Below, piece by piece: positions 20,694-26,606 of a DNA stretch of 26,606 nucleotides. The translations under genes were made by a program, and so were the position numbers. How positions within the stretch are numbered: the first letter of the stretch is position 1; each line of letters begins with the position of its first letter. Below the pieces are notes generated by a model. The model did not search any database, was not told the DNA's origin, and saw only the letters and a list, made by a program, of their open reading frames with translations. The DNA comes from Bacteroidota bacterium. GTDB taxonomy: Bacteria; Bacteroidota; Bacteroidia; Chitinophagales; Chitinophagaceae. Location of the stretch: contig JAEYQO010000100.1 in NCBI GenBank assembly GCA_023409975.1, forward strand, positions 1 to 26,606. Direction: 5' to 3'.

Positions 20694-23518
20694 AAGAGTG
20701 GCAGTGTTACAAGATACTCGTTATTCGCTTCAGAAATCAATGCCTCCCGGTCCGTCAGCAGACTGTACCGCTTCCGGATATTCTGGATACCCAGGCCGGC
20801 CCCTGCCTCTTTGCTTTGTTTGGGACGAATGGGATTCCGGATCGTCAGTTGCTGATGATCGGCTTCTATGGTAATGACGAGAGGCTGCGATCTGGAGACC
20901 ACATTGTGTTTGATGGCATTCTCGACCAGCAACTGTAGAGCCAGCGGCACGATCTTCCGGGAGTGCATCACCTCAGCCGGAATATGGGTTTTTAACTGCA
21001 GCGCTTCTCCAAACCGGCTTTGCTGTATGTACATATAGGTGTCGATCACTTTGAATTCCTCCTTAAGGGGAATCAGGTCCTGATCCTTAAACAGCAGCAT
21101 GTGCCTGTAGAGATCGGAGAGCCGAACGGTATAATCGATGGCTGCTTCCTTGTCTTCTTCAATCAGGTTTACGAGAGTATTGAGACTGTTAAAGAGAAAA
21201 TGCGGATTCACCTGGCTCTTCAGATGCTCGTACTCAAACTGCATTCTTTCCTTCTGCAGGCGGGAGACCTTGCGGATGCTTCGTTCCCTGACTCTGACCA
21301 GGAATACAGAGAGCAGGATGAGACCGGTAAGTGCGAGAAGGATGAACCAGGGACTTTGCCAGTAGGGACGGGTGATGGTGAACGAATAGCTATCTTCCCC
21401 TGCATGTAGAAAATTCGGGTTCAGGGCTACCTGTACACGAAACGTGTAATCGCCCGGGGGCAACTGAGCAAAGGGTATCTCCGCATCGCTGGTATAGATC
21501 CAGCGTTCTTCATATCCTTGCAATTTGTAGCGGTAATACTGTTTGCCCGGATTGACGAAGTTGAAAGTTTCGAATCGCAGACTGATATGATTCTCATCGT
21601 GGGTAAACTGGTTTCTGCTGAGGCCTACCGGGTGGAAAAACAAAGCCAGGGCCGAGATGGTCACCTGTGGCTGTATAGCATGATCCGCCGCTCCTGCTGG
21701 CACCAGGATCAGGCCATCCTCGAAGGGTACGTATACATTGCCGGCAGCATCACTGGCGATGTTGTTCAGCACCGGAGATGTGGAATTAAGTTCCGTTCCG
21801 TAACGCTTGTGGAGGTGCCTGACCTGCAGTCGATCCAGGTGCAGGATATCGATACCGGACCTGTTCACGACTACCAGACCATTCTTTCCTGCGGCTGCGA
21901 GTGCAGTAACCTCTGATTCCAGCAAACCTTGTTCCTGGCCAAAAGGTTTCCAGGAGGTGCCGTCGTATCGAAGAAGCGATTGCTCCAGTGTGCCGGCCCA
22001 GATATGCCGGCTGGCATCGCCGGCGATACTATATACAACCTGACTATTGAACCCTGAGGTGGAATCCCAGCGATGGAATGTCTTACCATCGTACATGGAA
22101 ATACCACCCCCGTCGGTAGCGAGCCAGACATTATCCCTGTTGTCGGGATAGATCTGGTAGACATAATCACTGCCTATGCCAGCCCTTTTATTGTGATGTC
22201 GGAAGTGTTGGACATTCAGGTCCTTTCCAGGCAGCACCAGTAGTTCCTCGACACCATGCAGACTGGCTACCCAGATGCGGTCGCGGACGCCGGAAACACT
22301 TAGGATCAGTCCTTCGCCGATAGGTCCAATCTGTCGGATGCGGTTCAACCGGCCACCATCGAAACAAAACAAACCACTGTTGAAGGTGCCTATCCAGAGG
22401 CGGCCATCGGCATCAGGGAACATGCATGTAACGGTATCAGGAACCTCCAGGAGTTTTGCGGGTAAAGAGCCTGGTTTCCAGGTGAAGATTCTATTATTCT
22501 GGGTATAAAAAATGGTCTCACCCGAAGCTGCAAGGGCAGTAGTCCGGGTAAGCCGGAAGTCTGGGAGTTTAATTGCCCTTGCATAGGAAGCCGTGATCCG
22601 GAGTAAACCTTTGTCGGTAGCGCACCAGATGGTACCGGAGGCATCCCGCGCGAGCTTTCTGGGACGGACGTCTGTTAGCTCCGTGGGTGTTACGCAGATT
22701 TTACCCTTTTGGAAACTTAGCTCAAGAAAAAAACCGTCCTCTGTGACGGCTACTGCTTCATGGCTGTTTAAAGGCATCACATCATTCACCTGACCCCAGG
22801 TCCATTCCGTTTCCGGCAGAATGGTCCTCCGGTCGCTCAGATGATACAGCGCAACACCGCCCTCATGAGCACCCAACCAGCACCAGTCAGTTTCCGGAAG
22901 TTTTCTGACCACCCTGATCAGATTGTCCGGCAATCCTTCTGCCAGGCCAACATAACTGAGCGACGGCTGCTCACCCCTGAGCTGAAAGACACCCATACCA
23001 CGGTCGCTGGCAAAAAGGAGGTATTCATCGGTGGCGACTGCGTTATAAATAAACTCATCAAGCAGACCTGCCGAGTGGTCGAGCAGGAAGCTGCCACCGG
23101 GAAACCGGATCTGCAGCCCATCTTCCTCTGAGGTCAGCAACAGGAAAGGCCCATGGCCGGAGAGTGAGGTGATGGTGGAACTGGCCGGTGGCGCTTCAGA
23201 AACCGATTGAAAACTATCCTGCAGACAGGCGGCGATCCTTCCGTTTTCATATCCGGCCAGAATTGTTCCTTCATACTGTCCGATGCTTGTAGCAGCCAGG
23301 GGATTGGAAGTGGGAAGCTGTTGGAAAGTAGTACCATTGAACCGGTAGACCCCCTTATCGGTTGCCAGCCAGAGATAGCCATTGGCTTCGTAATAAAGAT
23401 CATTAACCGCGATGGGAACATTCGAGTCCTGCAGCCAGAGCTCCTGGGTGAGCGGTGATTGTGCGAGCGACCGGAAGACACAACCAAAGAGCAGTAAAAC
23501 CGAGAGCAGCCGGATCAT
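20690..23518 (-). CDS. Reg_prop sensor histidine kinase, 942 aa
   Basis: A large envelope sensor. The signal peptide (RLLSVLLLFGCVFRSLAQ) is followed by a periplasmic double propeller of Reg_prop repeats, for example YLWLATDKGVYRFNG, TIWCATDKGLLRI, RLWIGTFNSGLFCFDGG, VWLATDGGGISMYDGK and IWAGTLEQSLLRYDG. A Y_Y_Y domain follows near residues 650-705 (RYKLQGYEERWIYTSD; PPGDYTFRV), then one membrane helix (about 718-738), a coiled segment and the His_kinase domain. Phospho-acceptor His773 lies in QVNPHFLFNSLNTL, the N box in LLVENAIKHN (Asn867) and the G box in GAGLGIQNI (906-910). This is the LytS-type kinase class that pairs with LytTR regulators. In the phylum, Reg_prop propellers sense glycans or other envelope signals. 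The gene overlaps the upstream YceI gene by 4 bases and the downstream regulator by 4 bases. Confidence 0.93.
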   Translation of the reverse strand: MIRLLSVLLLFGCVFRSLAQSPLTQELWLQDSNVPIAVNDLYYEANGYLWLATDKGVYRFNGTTFQQLPTSNPLAATSIGQYEGTILAGYENGRIAACLQDSFQSVSEAPPASSTITSLSGHGPFLLLTSEEDGLQIRFPGGSFLLDHSAGLLDEFIYNAVATDEYLLFASDRGMGVFQLRGEQPSLSYVGLAEGLPDNLIRVVRKLPETDWCWLGAHEGGVALYHLSDRRTILPETEWTWGQVNDVMPLNSHEAVAVTEDGFFLELSFQKGKICVTPTELTDVRPRKLARDASGTIWCATDKGLLRITASYARAIKLPDFRLTRTTALAASGETIFYTQNNRIFTWKPGSLPAKLLEVPDTVTCMFPDADGRLWIGTFNSGLFCFDGGRLNRIRQIGPIGEGLILSVSGVRDRIWVASLHGVEELLVLPGKDLNVQHFRHHNKRAGIGSDYVYQIYPDNRDNVWLATDGGGISMYDGKTFHRWDSTSGFNSQVVYSIAGDASRHIWAGTLEQSLLRYDGTSWKPFGQEQGLLESEVTALAAAGKNGLVVVNRSGIDILHLDRLQVRHLHKRYGTELNSTSPVLNNIASDAAGNVYVPFEDGLILVPAGAADHAIQPQVTISALALFFHPVGLSRNQFTHDENHISLRFETFNFVNPGKQYYRYKLQGYEERWIYTSDAEIPFAQLPPGDYTFRVQVALNPNFLHAGEDSYSFTITRPYWQSPWFILLALTGLILLSVFLVRVRERSIRKVSRLQKERMQFEYEHLKSQVNPHFLFNSLNTLVNLIEEDKEAAIDYTVRLSDLYRHMLLFKDQDLIPLKEEFKVIDTYMYIQQSRFGEALQLKTHIPAEVMHSRKIVPLALQLLVENAIKHNVVSRSQPLVITIEADHQQLTIRNPIRPKQSKEAGAGLGIQNIRKRYSLLTDREALISEANNEYLVTLPLL

Positions 23519-24072
23519 CGTGTAGAATTCCTTGGGATGAGTTCAGCCTTAACAGAAACCTGGATCTCCGGAGAGAGCTTCTCATTGACAACCTTGGGTA
23601 TTTTGATATTGTGGTCTGCAAGCTGAACAGTAAAATTGGAAGAAATCCTTAGCCGTCCGTCTTTGTTGATGACTGTTGCGCGGATGATCCGTTCCTGCTC
23701 GATACCGTGTATGGTAAGTTTCCCTTTTGTGCGCACCTCGTAGGTGCCTTCCCTGGTCAGATCCACGTGCTCAATGATCTTTCCTTTGTAGGTAGCTTCT
23801 GGAAAGATGCCGGATTCCATATAATTTTCATTGAAATGTTCCCGCTGCAGCGGGCTGTTGAAGCCCATAAAGGAGATCATGCTGATCTTGAAGGCAAAAC
23901 TGAGCTTGCCGGCATCGAGCACTCCGATTAATTGATTGGACGAGGCGTGAATCAGTTCCTGCGGAGCCTCGGAATTGAAGGCTACGTAGCCCTCCCGGGT
24001 TTCAAACAAATGCTGACCCGATACCGGAACGGAAACGTATAATAAAGCGAGAATAAAGAATAACCGGCTCAT
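23515..24072 (-). CDS. YceI-family periplasmic protein (copy 2, leads the kinase operon)
   Basis: The signal peptide is SRLFFILALLYVSVPVSG. A YceI domain follows with TREGYVAFNSEAPQELIHAS, REHFNENYMESGIFPEATY, GKLTIHGIEQERII and a final DHNIKIPKVVNEKLSPEIQ. The core block shares H-F-N-E-N-Y-M-E-S and K-G-K-I with copy 1 at 17689-18237, so the two are paralogues. It is probably a periplasmic lipid- or quinone-type ligand binder. ATG 24072 fits better than a GTG 6 bases upstream. Its stop overlaps the kinase start by 4 bases, tying a ligand-binding protein directly to the sensor. This suggests it either presents a ligand to the kinase or is part of the same response. Confidence 0.9.
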   Translation of the reverse strand: MSRLFFILALLYVSVPVSGQHLFETREGYVAFNSEAPQELIHASSNQLIGVLDAGKLSFAFKISMISFMGFNSPLQREHFNENYMESGIFPEATYKGKIIEHVDLTREGTYEVRTKGKLTIHGIEQERIIRATVINKDGRLRISSNFTVQLADHNIKIPKVVNEKLSPEIQVSVKAELIPRNSTR

Positions 24073-24085
24073 ATTCACATGAATG

Positions 24086-24115
24086 TAAAGTTAAGTCTTT
24101 GAAGCTGCAACCAAA
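24086..24115 (-). promoter_or_regulatory. Possible promoter of the YceI/kinase/LytTR operon
   Basis: Minus-strand TTTG (24112-24115) and TAACTTTA (24086-24093) are 18 bases apart. The -33 box is perfect and the -7 box has one mismatch. The leader would be very short (about 9 bases to ATG 24072), which lowers confidence. Confidence 0.35.
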
Positions 24116-24194
24116 GCCCGTTTTACCAGGGCTTAGGGAAGGTTAGCCCTCAGCCCAGCCATTAAATTGGTACGAATCTTGATTTAAATGAGCT

Positions 24195-24728
24195 ATGTCG
24201 AGATTATTGACTGCGATATTCGCTTGTTTGTCTTTGAGTCTGCAGGCTCAGGAGGCGGACACCCTGTTACTGGTACGGCTGAATGAGGTGGAGGTGAAAA
24301 GCACCCGTGAATGGGCAAGTAACGAGGAGCGGTACCGCTTTAATCAGACCCGCTATTATGTTACCACCATACTGCCCTATGTTCATGCGGCGACGGAGCT
24401 ATTCCTGGAAATGGACAGCACCCTTTCCGGCGATCTGCGAGGCCGGGAACGTCGCAGGTATGTGAAGCAGCAGGAGGCCGTGGTGCGGGCAAGATTTGAG
24501 GACCAGATCAAAGATCTGAATGAAACGCAGGGCGTATTGCTGATAAAACTGATCGCGCGGCAGACGGGGTTGAATATTTATAGTATACTGAACGAATTCA
24601 AGAACCCCCTGACGGCAATGAAATGGCAGGCCTGGGCGAAGGTGAACGGATTCAGCATTGCTAAGAAATATGATCCTGCAGATGAGCCCCTGCTGGAATC
24701 TGTAATGGTGAGTCTGGGATATCCTTAG
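24195..24728 (+). CDS. DUF4294-domain protein, 177 aa
   Basis: An uncharacterised Bacteroidota protein. A short signal (LLTAIFACLSLSLQA) is followed by RLNEVEVKSTREWASNEERY. The DUF4294 core comes next: RYYVTTILPYVHAATELF, a charged helix with GRERRRYVKQQEAVVRARFE, LNETQGVLLIKLIARQTGLN and WQAWAKVNGFSIAKKYDP. The pattern T-x-x-Q-G-x-L-L-I-K-L-I is diagnostic. It is probably secreted to the periplasm; the function is unknown. It is divergent from the YceI/kinase operon and ends at a bidirectional terminator. Confidence 0.87.
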   Translation: MSRLLTAIFACLSLSLQAQEADTLLLVRLNEVEVKSTREWASNEERYRFNQTRYYVTTILPYVHAATELFLEMDSTLSGDLRGRERRRYVKQQEAVVRARFEDQIKDLNETQGVLLIKLIARQTGLNIYSILNEFKNPLTAMKWQAWAKVNGFSIAKKYDPADEPLLESVMVSLGYP

Positions 24729-24750
24729 CCATGTTTCGTAAGGGCCATAG

Positions 24751-24799
24751 AAAAAGTGAAGTACAAAGGCGATCATCGTCCCCTGAAACTTCACTTTTT
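24751..24799. terminator. Bidirectional terminator, 12-bp stem
   Basis: AAAAAGTGAAGT (24751-24762) pairs with ACTTCACTTTTT (24788-24799) around a 25-base loop. T runs are present on both strands. It lies between the converging DUF4294 and SPW-repeat genes. Confidence 0.75.
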
Positions 24800-24827
24800 T
24801 TAAATCTCATTTACCCTAACGGGCCTT

Positions 24828-25226
24828 CTATTCCGTGGCTTGTTCCCATCTGCTGGGCGTATGGGTTCTCGCGGCACCTGCCTCAGGCACGGGCTTGGTC
24901 ATCAGGGCGGCGGCCGCCTCACCAAGACCCAGAATCAGGTGTGGCAGATAGACAAAATCAGCGAATCCGAAGATCCATGGAGAAGCTGCCAGGAACAAAC
25001 CGCCAAGAATATCCAGCACGATGTGTGCTCGCATGGACAGCAGTTTGAAGGCACCAAACTCATAATTCGTGGCGGCGCTATAGAGCAACACACCTATACC
25101 AAGACAAACGGGCACCCAGGTTTCCGGTCCGTTTTGAGAAAATCCTAATATCCAGGGCGAGACGATGAGGATCATACCCATCAGGTAGTCCAGCACGGCA
25201 TGCCATCTTGTGGGAATAAATCGCAT
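24828..25226 (-). CDS. SPW-repeat membrane protein, 132 aa
   Basis: Two copies of the SPW repeat are visible, each an amphipathic start followed by a membrane helix pair. The first is HAVLDYLMGMILIVSPWILG (about residues 9-28) with VCLGIGVLLYSAATNYEFG. The second is HIVLDILGGLFLAASPWIFG (about 68-87) with LIL-GLGEAAAALMT. The internal duplication H-x-V-L-D...S-P-W-I-(L/F)-G is the mark of PF03779-type proteins. A hydrophilic tail of about 20 residues follows. It should be an inner-membrane protein of unknown function; some members are linked to stress or vitamin K epoxide reductase-like proteins. A palindrome and tandem repeats lie just upstream of the start. Confidence 0.88.
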   Translation of the reverse strand: MRFIPTRWHAVLDYLMGMILIVSPWILGFSQNGPETWVPVCLGIGVLLYSAATNYEFGAFKLLSMRAHIVLDILGGLFLAASPWIFGFADFVYLPHLILGLGEAAAALMTKPVPEAGAARTHTPSRWEQATE

Positions 25227-25240
25227 AACACAGGTTTTAG

Positions 25241-25256
25241 TTCAGATTAATCTGAA
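25241..25256. repeat. Perfect 16-bp palindrome upstream of the SPW gene
   Basis: TTCAGATTAATCTGAA is its own reverse complement. It lies 15 bases upstream of the SPW-repeat gene's start codon, a natural place for a dimeric repressor to bind. The regulator is unknown. Confidence 0.6.
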
Positions 25257-25287
25257 AAGACTCGTGCCAGGGGGAGATTTGAAGAGT

Positions 25288-25353
25288 GTCACCATGGTAT
25301 CATAAGCATATCATCACGGTATCACCATGGAGTCATCACGGAGTCATCCCCCT
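25288..25353. repeat. Six tandem units of an 11-bp imperfect repeat
   Basis: Units at 25288, 25299, 25310, 25321, 25332 and 25343, each 11 bases: GTCACCATGGT, ATCATAAGCAT, ATCATCACGGT, ATCACCATGGA, GTCATCACGGA, GTCATCCCCCT. The approximate consensus is RTCAYCAYGGW. The second and last copies are the most degenerate. The period is close to one helical turn. There are no spacers, so it is not a CRISPR array. Confidence 0.8.
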
Positions 25354-25539
25354 TTGATCGTTTACCTGGACAATTGGCATTTACCGGTATATGAAGGCGA
25401 AAAATGGCTCCGCATTTGCCGTGCCAGAGATTTTCTATCCGGATCAGGCTTGCTTTTGATATGGTAGCGCTACTACTGCTACCAGTTTTCAATAAGAAAA
25501 GGAGTTAAATTCCGCGAGAGGCGGGATACGAGGGCGGCT

Positions 25540-25884
25540 CTACCGGGAAACGACACGCTGGGGCTCTAAAACATAGCTGCGGATGGCAGAAAACCGATAG
25601 ACCCGCACGGCAACAAGCTGATCCTCATGATAATGGAACTTAACGAGGCCCTTGTCTGTTTTAAAAACATCCGGCTCATCCGTTGGCTCCAGGTTATAAG
25701 TTCTTTCATCAATTGATAGACTCGAGCCCTCGAGGCTGATACTTCCGGTGGCTGTTTTCAGATGGGCTGTTCCGATTTGAAAGTTATCTCCCGCCTGAGG
25801 AGTGATATGTACTTTATTATATCTGAATTCCTGTCCAAAAGCGAACGCAGGAAGCAACAGTAAAAGGGAGAAGATCGTCTTCAT
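25540..25884 (-). CDS. Secreted small hypothetical protein, 114 aa
   Basis: The signal peptide is KTIFSLLLLLPAFAFG, with likely cleavage before QEF. The mature part (about 95 residues) is beta-rich with short strands: FRYNKVHITPQAGD, IGTAHLKTATGSISLEGSSL, LVKFHYHEDQLVAVRVYRF. No catalytic motif or Cys pair is visible. It should be periplasmic or surface-exposed. The family was not recognised. It stands alone, 139 bases from the hydrolase gene's stop. Confidence 0.75.
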   Translation of the reverse strand: MKTIFSLLLLLPAFAFGQEFRYNKVHITPQAGDNFQIGTAHLKTATGSISLEGSSLSIDERTYNLEPTDEPDVFKTDKGLVKFHYHEDQLVAVRVYRFSAIRSYVLEPQRVVSR

Positions 25885-26023
25885 TTGATTATATTATAGG
25901 TCAAAGATGCGTTTACAGTTTCTGACACAACGGTTTTAATGCAGCGTTAACGACTGCACTGCAATTCATTAACAAGTCGTGTGGAAATGATTAAAAAATC
26001 AGACCTGCAGCGGCTTTCGCTGA

Positions 26024-26606
26024 TCAATTACCCGATAACTGGTGGAGAAAGTGCCGGACAGCATAGGTGGAAATCTGTCCGCCCGGACCGAAAACCGAGT
26101 AATCAAATCCGTGTGTGGCCCAGGGGAGCGTTACGAGGAAGTATGGCCTGTTGAATTGATTCAGCTTTTTAATCAGTCGAAGGTTGTGCTCATAGGCTAC
26201 CAGGGGATCGTTCAGTCCGTGGATCATCAGCGTGGCGGGTGCATTCGCGCCCACAAGATTGGGTGCGGAGGATTGGAGGTACTGTTCCTGTACCTCCTCA
26301 GGTTGTCCACCCAGGTAATCTTCCAGGACCGCCCTGCTATCCATTACGAGGGGATTGGCTGGGAGGGTATAACCCCATGCGAGGTCGGCAGGGCCATAGA
26401 AGCTTACTACACCCCGGAACTGCCCTGGAAAACGATAAGCGGCCACCAATGCGAGCTGCGCACCTGCGGATCTTCCGAGAAGGAACAAACGGTTGGTATC
26501 GATCTTCAGACGCGAGGCGTTCTGTTTCAGGAAGTAGATTGCCTGTGTCACATCCTCGAGCGCCGCAGGAAAAGGATGCTGCGGCGCCTTTCGGTAATTG
26601 AGCGCA
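26024..26606 (-). CDS. Alpha/beta-hydrolase (BD-FAE/carboxylesterase-like), 3' part only
   Basis: The gene enters from the right edge, so its start is missing. The frame is open back to 26606, where it reads LNYRKAPQHPFPAALEDV. The catalytic Ser lies in FLLGRSAGAQLALVAAYR (a G-x-S-x-G elbow). The acid is probably the Asp of MIHGLNDPLVAYEHN and the base the His of LPWATHGFDY. The leading Y-R-x-A-P-x-x-x-(F/Y)-P-A-A-x-x-D block and these motifs match the hormone-sensitive-lipase-like/BD-FAE esterases. At least 194 residues are present; the oxyanion-hole motif would be upstream. A GTG at 26551 is an inner codon, not the start. Confidence 0.88.
   Translation of the reverse strand, partial: ALNYRKAPQHPFPAALEDVTQAIYFLKQNASRLKIDTNRLFLLGRSAGAQLALVAAYRFPGQFRGVVSFYGPADLAWGYTLPANPLVMDSRAVLEDYLGGQPEEVQEQYLQSSAPNLVGANAPATLMIHGLNDPLVAYEHNLRLIKKLNQFNRPYFLVTLPWATHGFDYSVFGPGGQISTYAVRHFLHQLSGN

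Larger units (their letters stand above)
25227..25539. other. Noncoding region with palindrome, tandem repeats and a small hairpin
   Basis: About 310 bases between two minus-strand genes. Beyond the palindrome and tandem repeats listed separately, it has a 7-bp inverted repeat (TGGTAGC 25462-25468 with GCTACCA 25478-25484) that may end transcription from one side, though the T run is short. No reading frame is convincing. Confidence 0.6.

Noticed and set aside
20097..23652. Numerous plus-strand frames of 60-136 codons opposite the kinase and regulator genes
   Set aside because: They are shadows of GC-rich coding sequence on the minus strand, without motifs, start context or conservation signs.
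25288..25353. CRISPR array
   Set aside because: The units are only 11 bases, imperfect and contiguous, with no spacers and no cas genes.

Overview
The window looks like chromosome from a member of the Bacteroidota, probably family Chitinophagaceae or a close relative. The evidence is the set of phylum-typical families (DUF4294, DUF5777 beta-barrel, a Reg_prop/Y_Y_Y sensor kinase with a LytTR regulator, YceI proteins with a Sec signal) and several promoters of the TTTG-N19/20-TAnnTTTG type. The tRNA gene also lacks an encoded CCA, as is common in this phylum. No rRNA, CRISPR array, integrase, transposase or intact insertion sequence was found.

Region 1 (about 1-8745) is visibly AT-rich, gene-poor and decayed, and reads as an accessory island next to a tRNA. 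It holds the first codons of a probable AAA ATPase (minus strand, cut by the window edge), a small orphan protein, a two-gene unit whose second member is HEPN-like, a uracil-DNA-glycosylase-fold protein, a Sll1717-type P-loop ATPase and an unrecognised 275-residue protein. Between them lie broken genes: a truncated UDG-like fragment, decayed frames at 2317-2581 and 5614-6477, and a DUF3800 gene with a lost 5' end, two frameshifts and an in-frame stop. The island ends at a minus-strand tRNA with a CAU anticodon (8752-8825) that has its own terminator. The gene families suggest an old defence-type island, but no complete named defence system can be shown.

Region 2 (8830-16680) is denser, more GC-rich housekeeping/accessory chromosome. 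It contains an ECF sigma factor, a four-helix membrane protein, a coupled pair of VOC-family and YgiD-type dioxygenase genes, a copper P-type ATPase followed by a small HMA metallochaperone, a membrane protein/winged-helix regulator pair with overlapping codons behind a textbook promoter, a Q/N-rich low-complexity small protein followed by an 18-bp perfect hairpin, and a HAD phosphatase.

Region 3 (16698-24072, all minus strand) is the most coherent block. One unit runs OB-fold membrane protein, two cytochrome c-like lipoproteins, YceI and DUF5777 outer-membrane barrel, with a promoter in front and a shared terminator at the end. Directly upstream is a second unit: another YceI, a large Reg_prop sensor histidine kinase and a LytTR response regulator, joined by ATGA-type overlaps. 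I infer a regulated cell-envelope redox/lipid-binding module, with the two-component system as the candidate regulator. The combination is the best candidate here for an undescribed system.

Region 4 (24195-26606) carries a DUF4294 protein, an SPW-repeat membrane protein, a noncoding segment with a perfect 16-bp palindrome and six tandem 11-bp units, a small secreted protein and the 3' part of an alpha/beta-hydrolase running off the right edge.
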